Below are positions 10,801-25,160 of a stretch of 64,000 nucleotides of DNA, piece after piece. Below the pieces are notes generated by a model, which did no database searches, had not been told where the DNA came from, and saw only the letters and a program-made list of their open reading frames with translations. A program made the translations under genes and the position numbers. Each line of letters starts with the position of its first letter. The first letter of the stretch is position 1. Source of the DNA: Cheilinus undulatus (Eukaryota; Chordata; Actinopteri; Labriformes; Labridae); contig NC_054865.1 of assembly GCF_018320785.1 (NCBI RefSeq), positions 39,621,398 through 39,685,397 on the forward strand, written 5' to 3'.

Positions 10801-13800
10801 CGTTGTTGTTTTCCTTACCTATGCATTTTGTATTGAACCATGTGTTACTCAATGTTTTGGAAACCCTGAGTTAACTGATTAATGTGCCACCAACATGGGT
10901 CCAATAGTATCCAAACACTATCACAGACTTTAAATCTCTCTTGTGTTTCCATAACAACCAAAAAGCACAATCACATCATCTTTTCTTCATGAGGCAGCAT
11001 TTCAACCCTGGTAAATAGGGCACTGCAGTATGAATTCTGCTAGTTTTCAATTTATATTTTTCTAAAATTATTTTTTTCTTGTTTGAAAATGCCTTTATGC
11101 CACTTGTGCAGCTGTGAAAGGTTTACATTTGCCATTTCACAGCAACAAGTCTCTTTTGCATGTCAACCTTCATGTGCAAAATCAATAAAAAAGACAATCA
11201 TTCATAGTAACGAAGACACCTGCTCTGCAGTGTTGAGTGTTCCTTACACTAATCACGACATTGACTTAAGACTACAATGTGATACTGAAATTTCCAATGC
11301 AGGCAAAAAGCCAAACCTCTGCCTGGTATAGAGGATTATAATTAAGAGGAAAGTTTGGTCTATTTATTTATTTTATTTAGTATTTTTAACAATGGCATTA
11401 TACCGTCAGTGAAGGCCATCCAGCCTATTCACTGACACAGAGATTTGATTTTCTATCATAAAAGCTTGCTCTGTCATTCAGCCTCATGTACAAACCTGAG
11501 CGTTTCCACAGTTCTGCCATTTGTCATTTTCTGTTGCCATGGTTGCAGTGAAAGACACAGCTCTATGAATGTTGGAAATGGAGGAGTAGCTGCACATGGT
11601 ACATTATCGACATAAACACCCCGCACATGCTCTAACACCACAGAACAAGTCGGCTGTGTTGGTTCTGAATGCCTGCGGCCATCCGCTCGCCCACACAATT
11701 CTCAACCAGTTGAAAAGTAGGCATTTAATAAATATCTCCAGCTGACACACATTGTCTCCGCACATACACTAAATCACATATCCAGCTACAATGCCAGCTC
11801 TCCATTTCCACACTGAGATCTGAATCCAGATTAGTCTCAATGTATCTTTGGGATCAAAATCTTAAATGCATTCCAATATGTAGCTTACATGTTCATTAAG
11901 TTCATAAGAGTCCAGATTAAGCTTTGCATGCATTGTTATACACTTTCCTAGTCTGACTTTAGATGCCACACTTAGAAATTAAAAGTGTCTTCTCAGCACA
12001 AGTGCTGCAGAAGTAGCAGAGATGTAGCACAGAACTCTAGTTTTAGTCAGATTTCACTTATGCGAGTAGACTAAGTATCATTCAGTTAGGCAATTGATCA
12101 AAAGATGGCTGTGAAGGATTCAACTTTAAAGAGCCAAGTCATGCTACGTTTATGGCGATAAAGACAGACAGTAGATGGCAGACAGGCAACAACTCCTAGA
12201 CTGCAGAGTAAACAAAAACATTCAGAAACAATGTTAGACTACAGGAAAATAAGCATGCAATCATCAAGACTGTTCACTTTTTCTCTCTTTGAGCTGAACT
12301 AAACATCTGATTGCAACATCTATCCCAAAGGACAGCAAAAAGTTATAATAAGCACTATTTACACAGGATTAGAATTACCTGTGGACCTCTGGAAATTCAA
12401 GAATAACCCTGAAATCAGTGTTTGATGTGTGCATTTGCAGAGGATAAGCAAAGTCTGTAATGTACTCAAATTTAAAGACATTTCTACATGAAAACATAAA
12501 GGTGCTGCGTGACTAAATACATATTTTTAAACATTTTTTTTAGCTCTGTAGCAAGCTGTCCATGACCATTAAAACTATGGAAAATCTCCCCAAACTCTTA
12601 CATCGCACTTTGAGGTGGCATTGGTGACCTGTGCATATTTGCAGCTTATCAGACAGAGATGAGGAAGTAGAAGAAAGTTGACTAACCCTAAAGAGAGCGA
12701 GACGTCTGGTTACAAATATAAACTTGGTGTCATTTTTTTAAATGTTTTTGTGTAGTTAACAATGCAGATGTTATTCTGCACTTTATTCATTTGGATCACT
12801 ACACACAACAACCCTCCTTGTGCAGATCAGCTGTTGTAGCCTGATCACTGAATGTTGAGCGACAAATTACCAAAAGTAAATTGTGTCATGTATGAAATGT
12901 ACAGCTAAATAATACTAACATACCATCAGGCACATAAAGACAAGCTGTAGAAGGCAGAGCAGAAGCACTGTGCATATCAAGAGAGCAGCAATGTGCTCGA
13001 TCACTGCCCTAAATCACAGAGATGCTGATAGTATGTGCTGAAATAAGGTAGGTAATTTGTCCAGAAATCTCTTCTCCTGCAATAACAGACATGGTCAGAT
13101 CGCACAGGATTAAAACCACAGACCTTCCATCCTTATTAAAAATGACCAGAGCCCCCTGGGTAATGCCAGTGCAATTGGGCTTTATTCTGACTTTGCAGGT
13201 CAATTCTGTTTATTGTCAATTTGGCCAGTATTCTCTCTTGACCACTTGATTTTTTTGGTCATGTTTTGTCAACAGTTATCTGTTTAATTCACATTAGTGC
13301 AGCACTGGCTCAACAGCTATGTCACTGGGTTTTTTACCAGTAAAAAGGTATCCTTACTATTGCATGTTTAGCACTGATTTACAGGACAGCTGAGGATTAG
13401 GTTTATTCACATACTCACACACTGACTTATAGGCACATGGGCTAACTACTAACTTTATAACAGTGGTCTGTTACTACCAGCAAAGCTTGGGTTCAGCCAT
13501 TTCAGACCTGCCTCTTATTATATTCTGCAGAGTAACTGTCAGTGCCCCTCTATTCCCTTTGAACAGGCTTAAGCCTCGCACAAACACTCCTGAGGTTCTC
13601 TCAGAGATTTCTCATTTTGTCCTCACTGGAAAGCTGTCAACACACCAGGGAAGGGTGTACATGAATTACAGCTGAAAGTACTGCAAAGCATAGTGAAGAC
13701 GTTGCTCCTGATGTTTGTGGACGTGCATATTAACGTAAAGACAAAGCAGCCATTAGAAAGAGTTCTGCTGACATTACACATGCTACAAAAACACCTGAGG

Positions 13801-14219
13801 CTTTTGGAGTACATTGGAGCTACCATAAACACTAATTGGTAGTGAAATCTGTATACCATGAAAACAAACACATCCACACTTTTAAGTGATCTATACTTTC
13901 TTTTTTTCATACTCCAAAGAGAGAAAGACAAACCACACAAGGGTATGCTGCAGAGGGTTTGATCTCTCATGAACAGCTCTCTCTGCTCTCCTCTGTGGCC
14001 GTGACTGCAGCCACGTTCACAAAGAAAATACAAGGTTCTTGACAATGGACTTCTAACACCAACACAATCTTAACGACATAACCACAAACATGATTCTCAC
14101 GGCAGTGGTAGTAAGAAAAACTGATCTGATCAAAGTATCATAACCAGCTTGATCCAGAATCAAAAAGTCAGATCTAGTATTGTGATAATTCAGCTGATTC
14201 AGTAGGCCAATCTAAACAG
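10801..14219. other. No recognisable gene or repeat
   Basis: Long AT-rich stretch with only short unsupported frames (for example 13623-14045 on the minus strand, which matches no family I know). Probably intron or intergenic. Confidence 0.4.
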
Positions 14220-14935
14220 CTCATATTTATGCTATCCTGTGTTTACAGCCTTTATTTGCATGTGCTGCGTCACTGCTTTCTGTTGTTTGGTTGGCCTGTG
14301 CATAGCTAAGCAGATTGCATGTATTTCATGCTTGTTACATCAACAAAGTCTACAACTTCAAGTGATTTATTTGTAGCTCATGTTTCAAGAGGTGATGGTT
14401 TAACCATGAGTTTAAACACGTGGAGTAGGTAGACAAGACTAAGTAAAACAAATAAAGCAATGCAGTTAACTTAGCCAGCTGCAAGTACAGAGGAAACCAC
14501 AAGTGATGGATTGAGCGCAACATAGCTTGGAACCACAGTAGTTTGTCTGCACATAAATTTTTTCAAAGCCTCTATGCCTGGACTCACCACAAACATATGA
14601 TAACATTTATCATCAGATTTAAAGGATGTAAATGCAATAAGCTTCTCAGCTGGAGCTGTAGTGTCCCAGAACAATGCAGCCTGTGGACTCAATTTCAACT
14701 GCCATCAAGGACATGCTTCAAACATGCACAACAGTTTAAGAGACAATGCACCCAACATGAAAAGCCATGAACAATGAAAGAGTGCACAGCTTCAAATGCC
14801 ATGCACATACACTGCAGCTCAAAAAGGGTTCAGTGTGACAGCAGAGGGTGAGTGATGATATTGTAAATGGGACACAGTCTGTGGGACTGATAACAATTTT
14901 GATTAATATGTATTTATTTCAAGTTGTTTAGGAAA
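14220..14935. repeat. Diverged interspersed repeat, copy 2
   Basis: Direct-orientation partner of 8800-9500. Shared blocks are TATGCTATCCTGTGTTTACA at 14228, GCTTGGAACCACAGTAG at about 14525, and AGTTTAAGAGACAATGCACC at about 14730, with the same order and similar spacing. Both copies are heavily diverged. Confidence 0.5.
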
Positions 14936-15124
14936 GTTGAGAAAACCTGATGCTGCCTTGCATTACTTGATTTCCAGTCTCATGGTCAAATGAAGACTAT
15001 AGACATTTTGCATCTGATGTCACATTGGGAAAGAGGCGTGTTGTTCACTGGATGCTGGTGCTTAATATGTCACACATTTTGAAATTCCAGATGCCTGCAA
15101 ATCATATAAAGAAGCATAAAACAC

Positions 15125-15205
15125 TAGGGTTGTAGTCAACCAAAGAAAAACTTGGTCGACCAAAATTGTACCCAAGCACCAACCAATCGATTGGTCATTC
15201 AGGTA

Positions 15206-15237
<32 letters not shown>

Positions 15238-15260
15238 AAAGTAAAAATTATTATTATTAT
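15125..15260. mobile_element. hAT-like MITE end plus A-rich and ATT microsatellite
   Basis: TAGGGTTGTAGTCAACCAAA followed by TTGGTCGACCAAA and AATCGATTGGTCATTC matches the style of fish hAT-type non-autonomous elements. It runs into (AAAAC)n at 15208-15240 and (ATT)n at 15248-15262. The opposite end was not identified. Confidence 0.45.
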
Positions 15261-15857
15261 TATTGTTTTTTTTTAAATCACCTTGTTGGGGACCGGTTTA
15301 ACCCATACAGGTTCCTTACTGCACCTGTTTGGTAGTCTAAATAATCCTAAAATGAACATAACAAGTCTTTTGAAGCATTAATACATTATTTTAGGTTCAT
15401 CGCGTCATACTAAAACAATGATTAATTGAGAGACGATCAGCATGTGCCTTCCTTTGATCACAGGATCCCAGCGTGGTTACTCTTTAAACTCACACAGCCT
15501 ACAAAATAATCTGACATCATTGTTTTTCATTCATTTATAACGGTAATTAATAACAGGATCACTCGATCCAGTATCAGTATTGGCTAATCCAATTCAAATG
15601 CATCCTTACCCATTTATATGCCACCAACAGGGTGAAGAGTCCTGCCAAAGTACATATCTAGTACATGAGACTACAAAACCCACAACCCTCTGACTTCAAG
15701 ACAACTAACTCTACCTACGGAGCCACAGTGGCCCTATTACACCTACACCTCTGTCATCCATTGCAATAAGTGATGTCATAATAGCGACTTGTCTGCAAAA
15801 GGTCTATCAGTTATTGATTTCACACTGGTTTTTAATTTGTACCGGTACTGGCAGGTA

Positions 15858-16316
15858 CTAGTGCTGCATAATTAATTCAACTGCAATCTCAAGATTAAAA
15901 CAGGGGTTATTTTGACAGGTGATTCTCACGCAGTCACTGATTCAGCATTATGGTGAGTTGTATTTTTTCTTTACTTTATTTCTTTGCCATTTGTATAATT
16001 TTATTTTGGTGTATTTATCACCCACACATTGATGGCCAGTTAATAAAAATTATATCTTTTATGAAACCAGTCTATTGGCAAAATAGGCAGGGGGGCACAG
16101 GACATTTGGTGAGACTAGAGAGTGAAAATGAAGCCAGAAAGGAAGAAACACTATACAATAGAACTGAAGTAGCAAATTATCATTATTCTTGCATTTCCTT
16201 GATAACCAAGCAAGTAGACTCATTATACTATTTATGAAATGTATCGTAATCTCAAATCCCAAATATTGTCCAGTACATTCGCAACCACACATTATTACCA
16301 AATCATGCAGCACTAG
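15858..16316. mobile_element. MITE with perfect 12-bp terminal inverted repeats
   Basis: The left end CTAGTGCTGCAT (15858-15869) and the right end ATGCAGCACTAG (16305-16316) are exact reverse complements. The next bases (ATTAATTC and CAAATC) resemble the classic fish repeats that begin with a GCTGCA motif. The interior has no supported gene. Confidence 0.6.
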
Positions 16317-16319
16317 CAG

Positions 16320-17825
16320 ATACTCAAAGCCCAGGTATCAGAGCCAAGAAAAACTGGATTGGTCCATCAACAGTGCTTATATTGCACTGTTGTGTATTAA
16401 AGCATTTTTTTTAGCTTGTACAAATGTTTGGAAATCACACCAGTTCTGGTTCAGCAGAAGCTCAGTTTTATGACCATTTGCCTGCCAGTCGCTGTATGAT
16501 GAATGACTTTGTTTACAATAGAAGGACAATAAAACAGTACATTGCCATTGTGCTCTTGCCTTAAAAAAATAATGGACAAGTCCCCAGAAAGACTATGTAA
16601 GAAGCTTTTGCTGGCTTCAGTTTAAATGTACCAGACACAAACATTTCTGTTCTGTCGATAAAATAATGTTAACCTTCACAAAGTGGATACTTTAAACAAG
16701 TTTCATACATTCAGGGTTAGAAATGATTACTCTACAACACAAGAGCCTATTTGTCATATATCAAGATAATGCACCAGAATCTACCAACAGACAATAAGAG
16801 CTTGCTGCATATAGTTTATGATAACTTTTAACAAAGGAGGAAATAAGGCAAACAGTTAGGTCCAACGCCCTTAGCTTCCTGTGAGCAGTGCTTCCTGAGG
16901 AACCAAGGCTACTGCAGAGGTGGAGATGGGGGAGGAGACAGTCAGTGAGAGAGAGAGAGGGGTGAAGACCATGTGAGGATGCAGTATGCATGCATACTGC
17001 TGGGCTTTGAGATCTGAAGATGGGAGAGAATAGGCCGCACAGTGAAAGTGTAAGCAAATAACAGTGAGAGGGTGGTTAGAGAGAGGACAAGGGGGGAGCT
17101 GAGCCAAGTGTGTGAGAGAGCAGCATAACAGTGCACCACAGGACTGAGTGCAGGACATGATCTAATCCGTCCAAGAATCATACAGAGCAATGCGATAAAA
17201 TTTGACATGTTGCACAGGAGTACACAGCGACTGTACAGTTGCTCAGAACTAGTATGTGCAGAGCATGTGTATACCACTGTAACCACATGTGTACAAAAAA
17301 ATCAACAAGCAGGAGAAGAATGAAAAGCTGGCTTGACGTAGAAGAGTCCAAAGGTCAACTGAACTAAGTTTTTAGTAAATTGGATCCCATTGCTTTATAA
17401 CAACCTATCCAAATTTAGCTCTTGGTCACAAAATAATTTAACAGGAAAATTGTTCATAATAGAACAGCTGCAGCTTTAAATAGATTTTAAATCTGAAATC
17501 CTCTGAAATGAAGATTCTTCTAAAACATTCAACAGAAATGCCAAAATCCACAGATTTAAGGTTTTTCACACATGTACTCCTGAAAATTTCAGACAACCTG
17601 CCCCTGAGTAGCTCTTTCAAACAAGTCCTTCACAGAGGGACATTTTCCCTGTCGTATGGGTGGTCTAGTGAGGCCAGACATGACATCAAAGAATGCCACA
17701 GAAGTCACAGTGTTGTGGTACAAACAAACTGAAAAGTCACAACATTGTTCGAACACCGAACATTTTCAGTTGTGTCTAATATAAGCTTTGAAGATATGAA
17801 CTTAACGAAATAAAAACGAACAGGG
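16320..17825. other. No recognisable gene
   Basis: AT-rich DNA. A GA-rich stretch lies at 16915-16965 and makes long but low-complexity open frames on the minus strand. Confidence 0.35.
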
Positions 17826-17826
17826 A

Positions 17827-17945
17827 CTAGGTCTGGGTACTGTTCGGGATTTTCCTGACACCTATAGGCTGAATCGATATATTTCATACAGTGCCGATGC
17901 CTAAAAAGTGCCCGAATCAATCCCCTTGAGAAAAAAGTCTGTTGA
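17827..17945. mobile_element. End of a DNA-transposon-derived repeat
   Basis: GGTCTGGGTACTGTTCGGGA followed by TTTTCCTGACACC and GAATCGATATAT resembles a recurrent fish MITE end. The other end is not seen. Confidence 0.35.
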
Positions 17946-20900
17946 GAGCTGGCGGGAGAATAAAAGCTGTCTGGGTATAGTAAATGATTTACAGAAATAT
18001 CTTTACGAGATGTCAGTAGAACATGATATAAGAAATGGAAACCAGTAAAACTTCTTGATGTAGAGGCTCAAACAAAAACCAGAGACAGACTACAAGGTAA
18101 ATGTGTCAGTTAAAGAGATGTTGGTACCTGTCCCATGTGGGCAACACCAGTCTTTGCCGTGAAACAGATGATAAATGCTATCATTTTTATCGTCCATGCC
18201 AGTCAGCAGTTGTTGGCTAATATTCTTCTTATTTGTACTCTGGGTGAATTTACATGTGTGATGTAAACTTGGGCTTTTGACACGCTCCTGAAGTAGTAGT
18301 AGCTATATTACTTAAGTCTAGCATACACGTCGGGTCAGTCTCCCTCTTGGGGAAAATGGGACAGGCTAAGTAATTCAAGGCTACACAGTGTAGGCAGTAC
18401 GTCAGTATGTCAGACATAACAAGCACTGAGAGCTAGCACTGCTAATGCAGATGCACAGTTAACAAGCCACACATCCTCCTTATGCATCTGTGTTGGAGAC
18501 AGTGCATGGAGAAAATACCAGCAGAGGGTTTGCTGTGCTCAAACTGTTTTTGTTTGCTGTTGAAATGCAAATGTACTTCTAAAAATACTGATTCTCTGAC
18601 ATTTTGAATTAATGTTTGTTAATAATACAATTAATGTTTATGTTTGTAGTACTTAACGGTAGGTCTCCGATGTCCAAGACTTCAGAGCTGGTTTTGAGCC
18701 ATCAAGATACAAGTCACCATCTACTAAGTGAAATTGTTCAACTAACATTTTACTGTCTTTTCAATGTTTTTTAATATTTTGCCCCCATAAAATAAAAAAT
18801 AAATAAAATATGTTTTGACAGTTGCCTCTTCAGTCAGATACGCCAAAGTGTCCCTGCAGCACAACTTCACATCAGTGTTAAAGACCTCTAGAAAGGTCTA
18901 CACTGTACTTCAAAAAAACTAAAATTTGTAAAAATCTACACGTTCACATGGAATCAAACATAAATAAATATCCTTCCTCCAGATCTGAATGGATCAGTTC
19001 ACATTTTTAGTCATGTTTAGCGCTAAGCTTTACCACATGGAAAATTTAAAAAAGCATTACACATGCAGATTGTTAACCCCAAAACATGAACTGAAACAAG
19101 AAAAACTGTTATTTCAATCATTTGAATACTCAACTTTTTCTAAAAAAAACAAAAAAAAACAAAACTGTACACTCAAACAGGCCCTGCAGTGACTGGGGGT
19201 GAGAACTGGCTTTGCATAAGTAATGAGAAGGAATAAAAGACTGTCCTACATCCACGCCAGAGATTACACTGCTGGCTGCTGTTTCTAAAAAAAGATTCAC
19301 TGCAGGGAGTATGAGTGACACAGGCACACACGCAACCATACACACAAACACAGAAATGGGCAGAAAAACAAGTCAGTGTATTTACAGGGAGGAAGGTTCT
19401 AGTATCAAAAGAACTTCAAAGATCAGAGTCTGGTTAACTGTAGTCATCCAATCATGGATCTGCGACTATTCCCAGCCTTGGCAGACAAACACAGTGAAAT
19501 GTTGGACAGATTATTGGTAGCTGTAGGCCAACTTAAAATGTCTTCTGTATTTCCTATTCTCCTATTTTCCACTTCTCATTTAGGCTGCTTCCCGTCTTGG
19601 CAAAACAAATAACTCAGCTAAGTGTCTCTGCAGTGTGACACAGGAATACAATGTGGATGTACAAGCCTGGATACAACAGCCAAACACATTCTGGCCTGTA
19701 GCTTTAAGAAGGGCTCTGTGCTGCCACATATTCAGCAGGGAAAGTCCCTGTGCAGGCTGACTGAAGATGATGTGATTTTCCACTCACTGCTGACTGCTCT
19801 GCTTAAACACAAGCACTAATTCCTGTCCCTGCACCAATATAAGAGTTAAGACATTTTATTTTTAACTTCTCTGTGACTGACCAGGAATATACTAGAAAAT
19901 GTGAAAATCTAAATCCTCCAGGACTGACAAAACACTGTTCCTTCTTGTGTTGCTGATCTTAGGGTCTAGTCAACCAAATGTCAATTTAAAAAAATGTCGG
20001 AACATTAATATTGGTTACCAGTGAAAAAAATAAATCATCAAAAATATCCAGTTTACCATGGGGACATTTTTATATTTTCAATTTTTGACAAATTTCAATT
20101 CAGAGTGAATAACATAACAAAAAAAACAAAACAATTATGCTGTTTAATAAGCCTGACATTAAAATATGATGCACTTCAGATGAAATATGACTCAAATCAT
20201 GAAATTGATTATCTTAAAAACTTACATTTACATTCATTTCAACAAATTGAATTTTTCATTTAATATATATGATTCCTTCATCTTCTTAATTTCCACAGCA
20301 AAAATAAATATAAAAACAGACGAGAACTTATCCGATACTTGTACAAAGACTTTTCATAATTGGCAGTAATTATTATCCAGCTAATATTCAAAACCAGTCA
20401 TCCTTTAATGGTTCTTGTGCTTCTCTGAAAACAGCACAACAAACGTTCAGTGTACTGTCACTTGGTATGTTTGACAAATACAACTGTTTCCGTTTCACAA
20501 TTTACCGTAAAAGCAAAAAGAGCATCAAACGGTATTAACAGAACAGCAGAGTGACAAGCTCAGAAACGTGGAAAACAAGGAAAGTGGGTGAGCTAATATT
20601 AGTAACACCTTATGTCTTGCCATCTTGATTCTTATGAAATTCTTCAGATTATGCTCAAGCTTCAAAGTTCCCTGACATGTACAGTATCCTCTGTCACAAC
20701 ACCTGGAGTGACGTGTCAACTGAGCTTGAATTTGGGCAAAAAAATATCTACAATATTTTTGTCAATTACTGTTTAATCAACAAGACTTTATACCGGGTAA
20801 AGGGAAGCAAAGTGAAGATGAAAAACAGAGCATCCTCAAAATTTGGATGAACTTCTGCCCAGGTGATTTGATTTAAAGGGAATGATAATTTCCTGCAAGA

Positions 20901-22755
20901 ATTGATTTATTTTCACACTGACAACAATTTCATAAAGGACTCCTTCCTGAATAATATCATCAAACACCGAAGCAGGGACAGGATTTGCTTTGGATTATTT
21001 TCATATTTGTTTGAATTCTCTCTAAAACCCAGCAGCTATTTTCTTATCTAAATCAAATGTTCAAATAAAAAGACAAATGAATACAGTATTTGTGGTTGGA
21101 CTGTTATCTGCTTTTAGTATCATTTTAATACTACGGCATAAAAGGACTAGATAATAGACGCAACTGTCTGCTAGGCTCACATGACGCATGAGTAATATCT
21201 GAAAAATTAACTTTTATAAAAATCGTGATGACAACAGAAGGTGGGAGAATGTTTGCCTCATTTATGTGACTTGAACCTGTAGAGACTGTGTTCTTAATCC
21301 CGCTCCTGCCTGCTCCGGCTGGTTTTCTGACCATGACTGTCCACTCTTGCAGTGTGTGCCATCCGCCCCCATCCGCACTTGCAACAGGTGTGTCCAATCC
21401 CACCAGCATCCCGCACAGATCCTGACAATCCGCGTTAAATATTCAGAAAAGCAGGCAGTGCGTTTAATTAAAGGCAATATTGATGAGTTCACTTTAGCAC
21501 CACCCTCGAGTTTCCTCTCTGAATGAAGGAAACCCTAAGAAAACAACCGTATCATTTTCATGTGTAACAGCGTCACACATGGATAAAAAAAATTGTTGGA
21601 ACACAACTGTGTACACTATCTAATAGGGCAAATGAAAAAATATGGAGTGTGAATGCACAGCATCATTATTCCCATGAAAATATTAACCCCACAGTCTATG
21701 TGCCTCCCTGCAAGCTCGCTGGCCATGCAGGAATTTTTTTTAACAATAGACACTCCAGTCAAACATTACACTAACACAGATAAACATCAAGTGACATGAT
21801 CTGTGGTATTCTGCTAGTAAACAAAGACATGGTGTTATTAATGCCTGCCTCACTCCTAGTGATTGGAATCGAGCTCTTTTTGGAGTTTTAGATAATGTGT
21901 CAACTCAGTCTTTTAACTCTCAAATTGCTTGTAATTTGGTACCATTTTCCCCTTCAACAAAAATGGAGGAAAAAGTCACTGGCCCCTCTGGGTTAAAATA
22001 AACCAGCTCTTAAAACTGGCTTGTATGAATAACACATCACAACTCCCTCTTAACATGTTTTCTTGAATCAAGCTGTCGTTTTAATCTAAACAGTACCCGA
22101 CCAAATATTTTTGTTTGTGTCCTTTAAAATCATGCTTATGCCAAAAATGAGGGAGAAGCTGCCTAAGAGAAATGCTAAGAAGGTTACAGTTATTTATGTG
22201 AATTAAGTTGATTTCAAAAAAGCCAACATAGTCTTCAATCTGCCTCTCCATCAATGTCAAAAGCACACCTCTGAGGACATCTGAGTTATCCTGGAAAGCT
22301 GGATGAACTCAGAAAAGTGACACACTGGCCTCATTTGTCTGAGCTACAGTTTGTGTCTGAAGCCCCTAATGAGTTACAGAACAGGCTTCTTCCACCAGCC
22401 AATAGCACAATATGACCTCCATTACAGTGGGCAAGAAGTGAGGGCTTGAAAACTCTGCAGCCGATGCAGGCTTCACAAATAAGCCTTTATACAGAATTCA
22501 CATGAGTAAATCATCTGTCTGAGGGCAATTACCCACAAAATGTGAAGAAGGCAAGGTACAAACAGCAGCATCAACAATAGGTGTAACAGGAGAGAGCTGT
22601 TAAAGCGGACAGTGGGATGAATCACAACCTCTTTATGGCCACCAGCCTGGCTGTAAAGACAGAAAAGAGCTGAGTGCGGAAAATGCATGTAGTGGTCAAA
22701 AAGGGTGCTTAGACCCTTTGTGTTAAGTATACTGCCCCACAGCATGCTGGTAGGG
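17946..22755. other. No recognisable gene; AT-rich
   Basis: No supported coding exon. Around 21290-21440 there is a more GC-rich patch (CCGCCCCCATCCGCAC and CCCGCACAGATCC words) that may be an old transposon fragment. Confidence 0.35.
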
Positions 22756-22759
22756 GGGC

Positions 22760-23050
22760 CAAAGTATACATGCATGTAGTGGTGATCAGGGGCATGGGCC
22801 CCGACCGACAGACCTCATCTCTTTGGTATTTAGGTATGCCTTTGCTTTTCATTCACATCCCTGTCGCACAGGCGCAGAGGCCCATCTCCCCACAGTCGGC
22901 CCCTCCCCCCTTCCTGTTGTTGCATTTCAATGTAAATGGGTGGATGAATGGCTGCAGCTGGCCCATCAAAAGGCCAGCCCTGCTGAAGGGTCTGAGTGAT
23001 TGAGATTCAGCCAGGCCACACCACCTCCACCCTCCCCCACCCAACACTTT
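22760..23050. other. GC-richer block with a hairpin, possible conserved non-coding element
   Basis: This 290-bp block is clearly more GC-rich than its surroundings and is free of recognised repeats. It holds a 7-bp perfect inverted repeat, GCTGGCC at 22957-22963 and GGCCAGC at 22972-22978 with an 8-base loop, next to pyrimidine-rich runs. No known protein is encoded. An enhancer-like conserved element is one possibility; conservation cannot be judged from one sequence. Confidence 0.2.
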
Positions 23051-24017
23051 GTCTTAACACTCTAACCCCCTCTCTCAGCTTATAGCTCATCCAGCATGAG
23101 GACGACTGGACACGAGAAAACTGATACAGATGTTTGCCTCTGAGCACAACAGAAGCTGTCTCAGAAAGGCAAGAAATCCCAGACCGTTGTATTTACCACA
23201 GTGTGACTAAGGAAATATACTGACAGAGAAAAATACAATTCATCTTTGCAGTGATGAAAAGACAGCTAAACCATGTTCACGTGTCCTTTACCATTGATAT
23301 GACCTTATTTCACATTGCTGCCATATTTAAAGGGAGATGACACCACAGCAAAGAAGGATAAATATCAGAGTTGGCATTCTGACTGCTTAAGTAAATATTC
23401 TGGGGTCTTTCACCACAAAACTGTGAGGAAAACAGAATTAAGATGCGGCAGAAGGATACTCAATGCACCCTGACTTGCAAAGTCTCTAGTTAACAGCAAA
23501 AATAATCTTGATAGCGGCAGTGTTGCATACCATCATCCTAACACCCCTCCTTCACATGTTGCTGAAAAATACTCCTCCAAAAGATGCTTGGAGATCTGTA
23601 CTCAACAAAGCACTGCACAAAACAGACCTTTACAATTTAGTGACTAACATGCTCAAGATTAATGACAAAGCATTATCGTAAAACTAGCATCAAAATATCT
23701 TACTTTATTAATTTCACTATAAGGTATACTGCTGTGATGTGTGCATTTTCAGTTTAAAAGAAAGTATAAGTACCTTCATGGAAAAAGCAGCAATAAAGCT
23801 GAGGAGAAACAGAAAAGTCTGACTGGCCCAGGTGAGCAAACCTTCTTGTCATTTTCCCTGAGCGTCAGCAACAGGCTGAACAGACCAGAGCAGTTGAGTC
23901 CAGAGAGACACAGCACACAAACTGGCCGACTAACCTCAGGAAATTTTCCAACACGTTGGATAATAAATCATCTCATACAGACTCCTGCTAAACAGCACAT
24001 CCCATCAAAACTAGACA

Positions 24018-24110
24018 TGCACCAATAAATCGGCTGGTTATCGGAATTGACCAATTTCCAGCCTGTATGGCCCTGACTGATAGCCTGCTCTCGCTTTGAT
24101 TTTTGCAGAT
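24018..24110. mobile_element. DNA-transposon-derived repeat end
   Basis: The words AGACATGCACCAATAAATCG and GGCTGGTTATCGG resemble the ends of fish hAT-type non-autonomous elements. The partner end is uncertain (a candidate lies near 24700). Confidence 0.35.
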
Positions 24111-25160
24111 CAGACATAAATACACTTGAGCTGTTACATTAACTTTGCAAAACCACATAAAAACCAACACTGCAGCCACACAATCAAGCTAATATGTCAG
24201 TAGTGTGAACGTTAGGCGCCCAGAGGAGAAAATGCACTGACAAACTGGAGAATATACACAGAGACTTGCCCTCTTGCCTAAAGGCATCTCAATGTCCATG
24301 GCAGATCCACACACCCCATGCTACACAAACAATAGTCTTTGAAGAGACCGGAAAAGTTTAGCAATACTTTTACAACTCTACTAAACGAAAAGTACCCAGT
24401 TGTTATTCAGACTTGTTTGGATTCACATCGCCCAAATATACATGAATCATGCCCAGGACCATCCTCCTAGAAGACTCTGGCACAGCACACTGGCATTCAT
24501 AATGACCAAATGGTACCAGACTCCGGGGACAAGTGTACTTGAATCGGAACCCAGGTCCCTAGTGTGAAACCCCCCTGAGTGAAAATGAGTGATGGTCATG
24601 TATGCAACAGGGTTTTATTGTAAACATAAAAAAATCCTTTTTCTTTTTGCTGTCAATTATCCTTTTTTATAAATAAAGGAAATCAGTGTCAGCAGTCAGA
24701 CCAGGAAAAAACCGAAATTGGAAATCAGCCCACCAAAAGGGACAATCTACTCAAAAGACCAACAGTTTTCTCCAGATTCATACCATTTGTCCTTCATAGT
24801 GCTCAGACTGAGACACAGAGGCTTTTTGCCCAATAGCTTTAGCCTCACAGGTTAACATTTTCATGGCAGAGACTATAATGTATTTAACTGAAAGATTTCA
24901 GAACAGCTACTTCAGTAGTAATCTTCCAGTGACAAAAATGGGGACTCAAACAAACCAATGGCCAAGCCCCTTTGGGCCATTTAACATGACACATGAGCAG
25001 ATGATTCAAGGCAACAATCCACTGGAATCACATTTTCAGAAGATTTCAGTGTTCAGATGACAACATTATAACAACTGCCATGCTCACAAATCTGCAAAAA
25101 TGACAAAAAATAGAGTAGTTGATCAAGGACTACACACGTGGACATAAACTTCCTTCTTTA

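Noticed and set aside
13623..14045. 140-codon minus-strand frame, the longest in the left third
   Set aside because: No motif, signal or splice partner; Cys- and Phe-rich by chance in AT-rich DNA. Length alone is not enough.
16761..17286. Several overlapping minus-strand frames of 95-114 codons
   Set aside because: They arise over a GA/CT-rich low-complexity stretch, have no domain, no conserved motif and no splice context.
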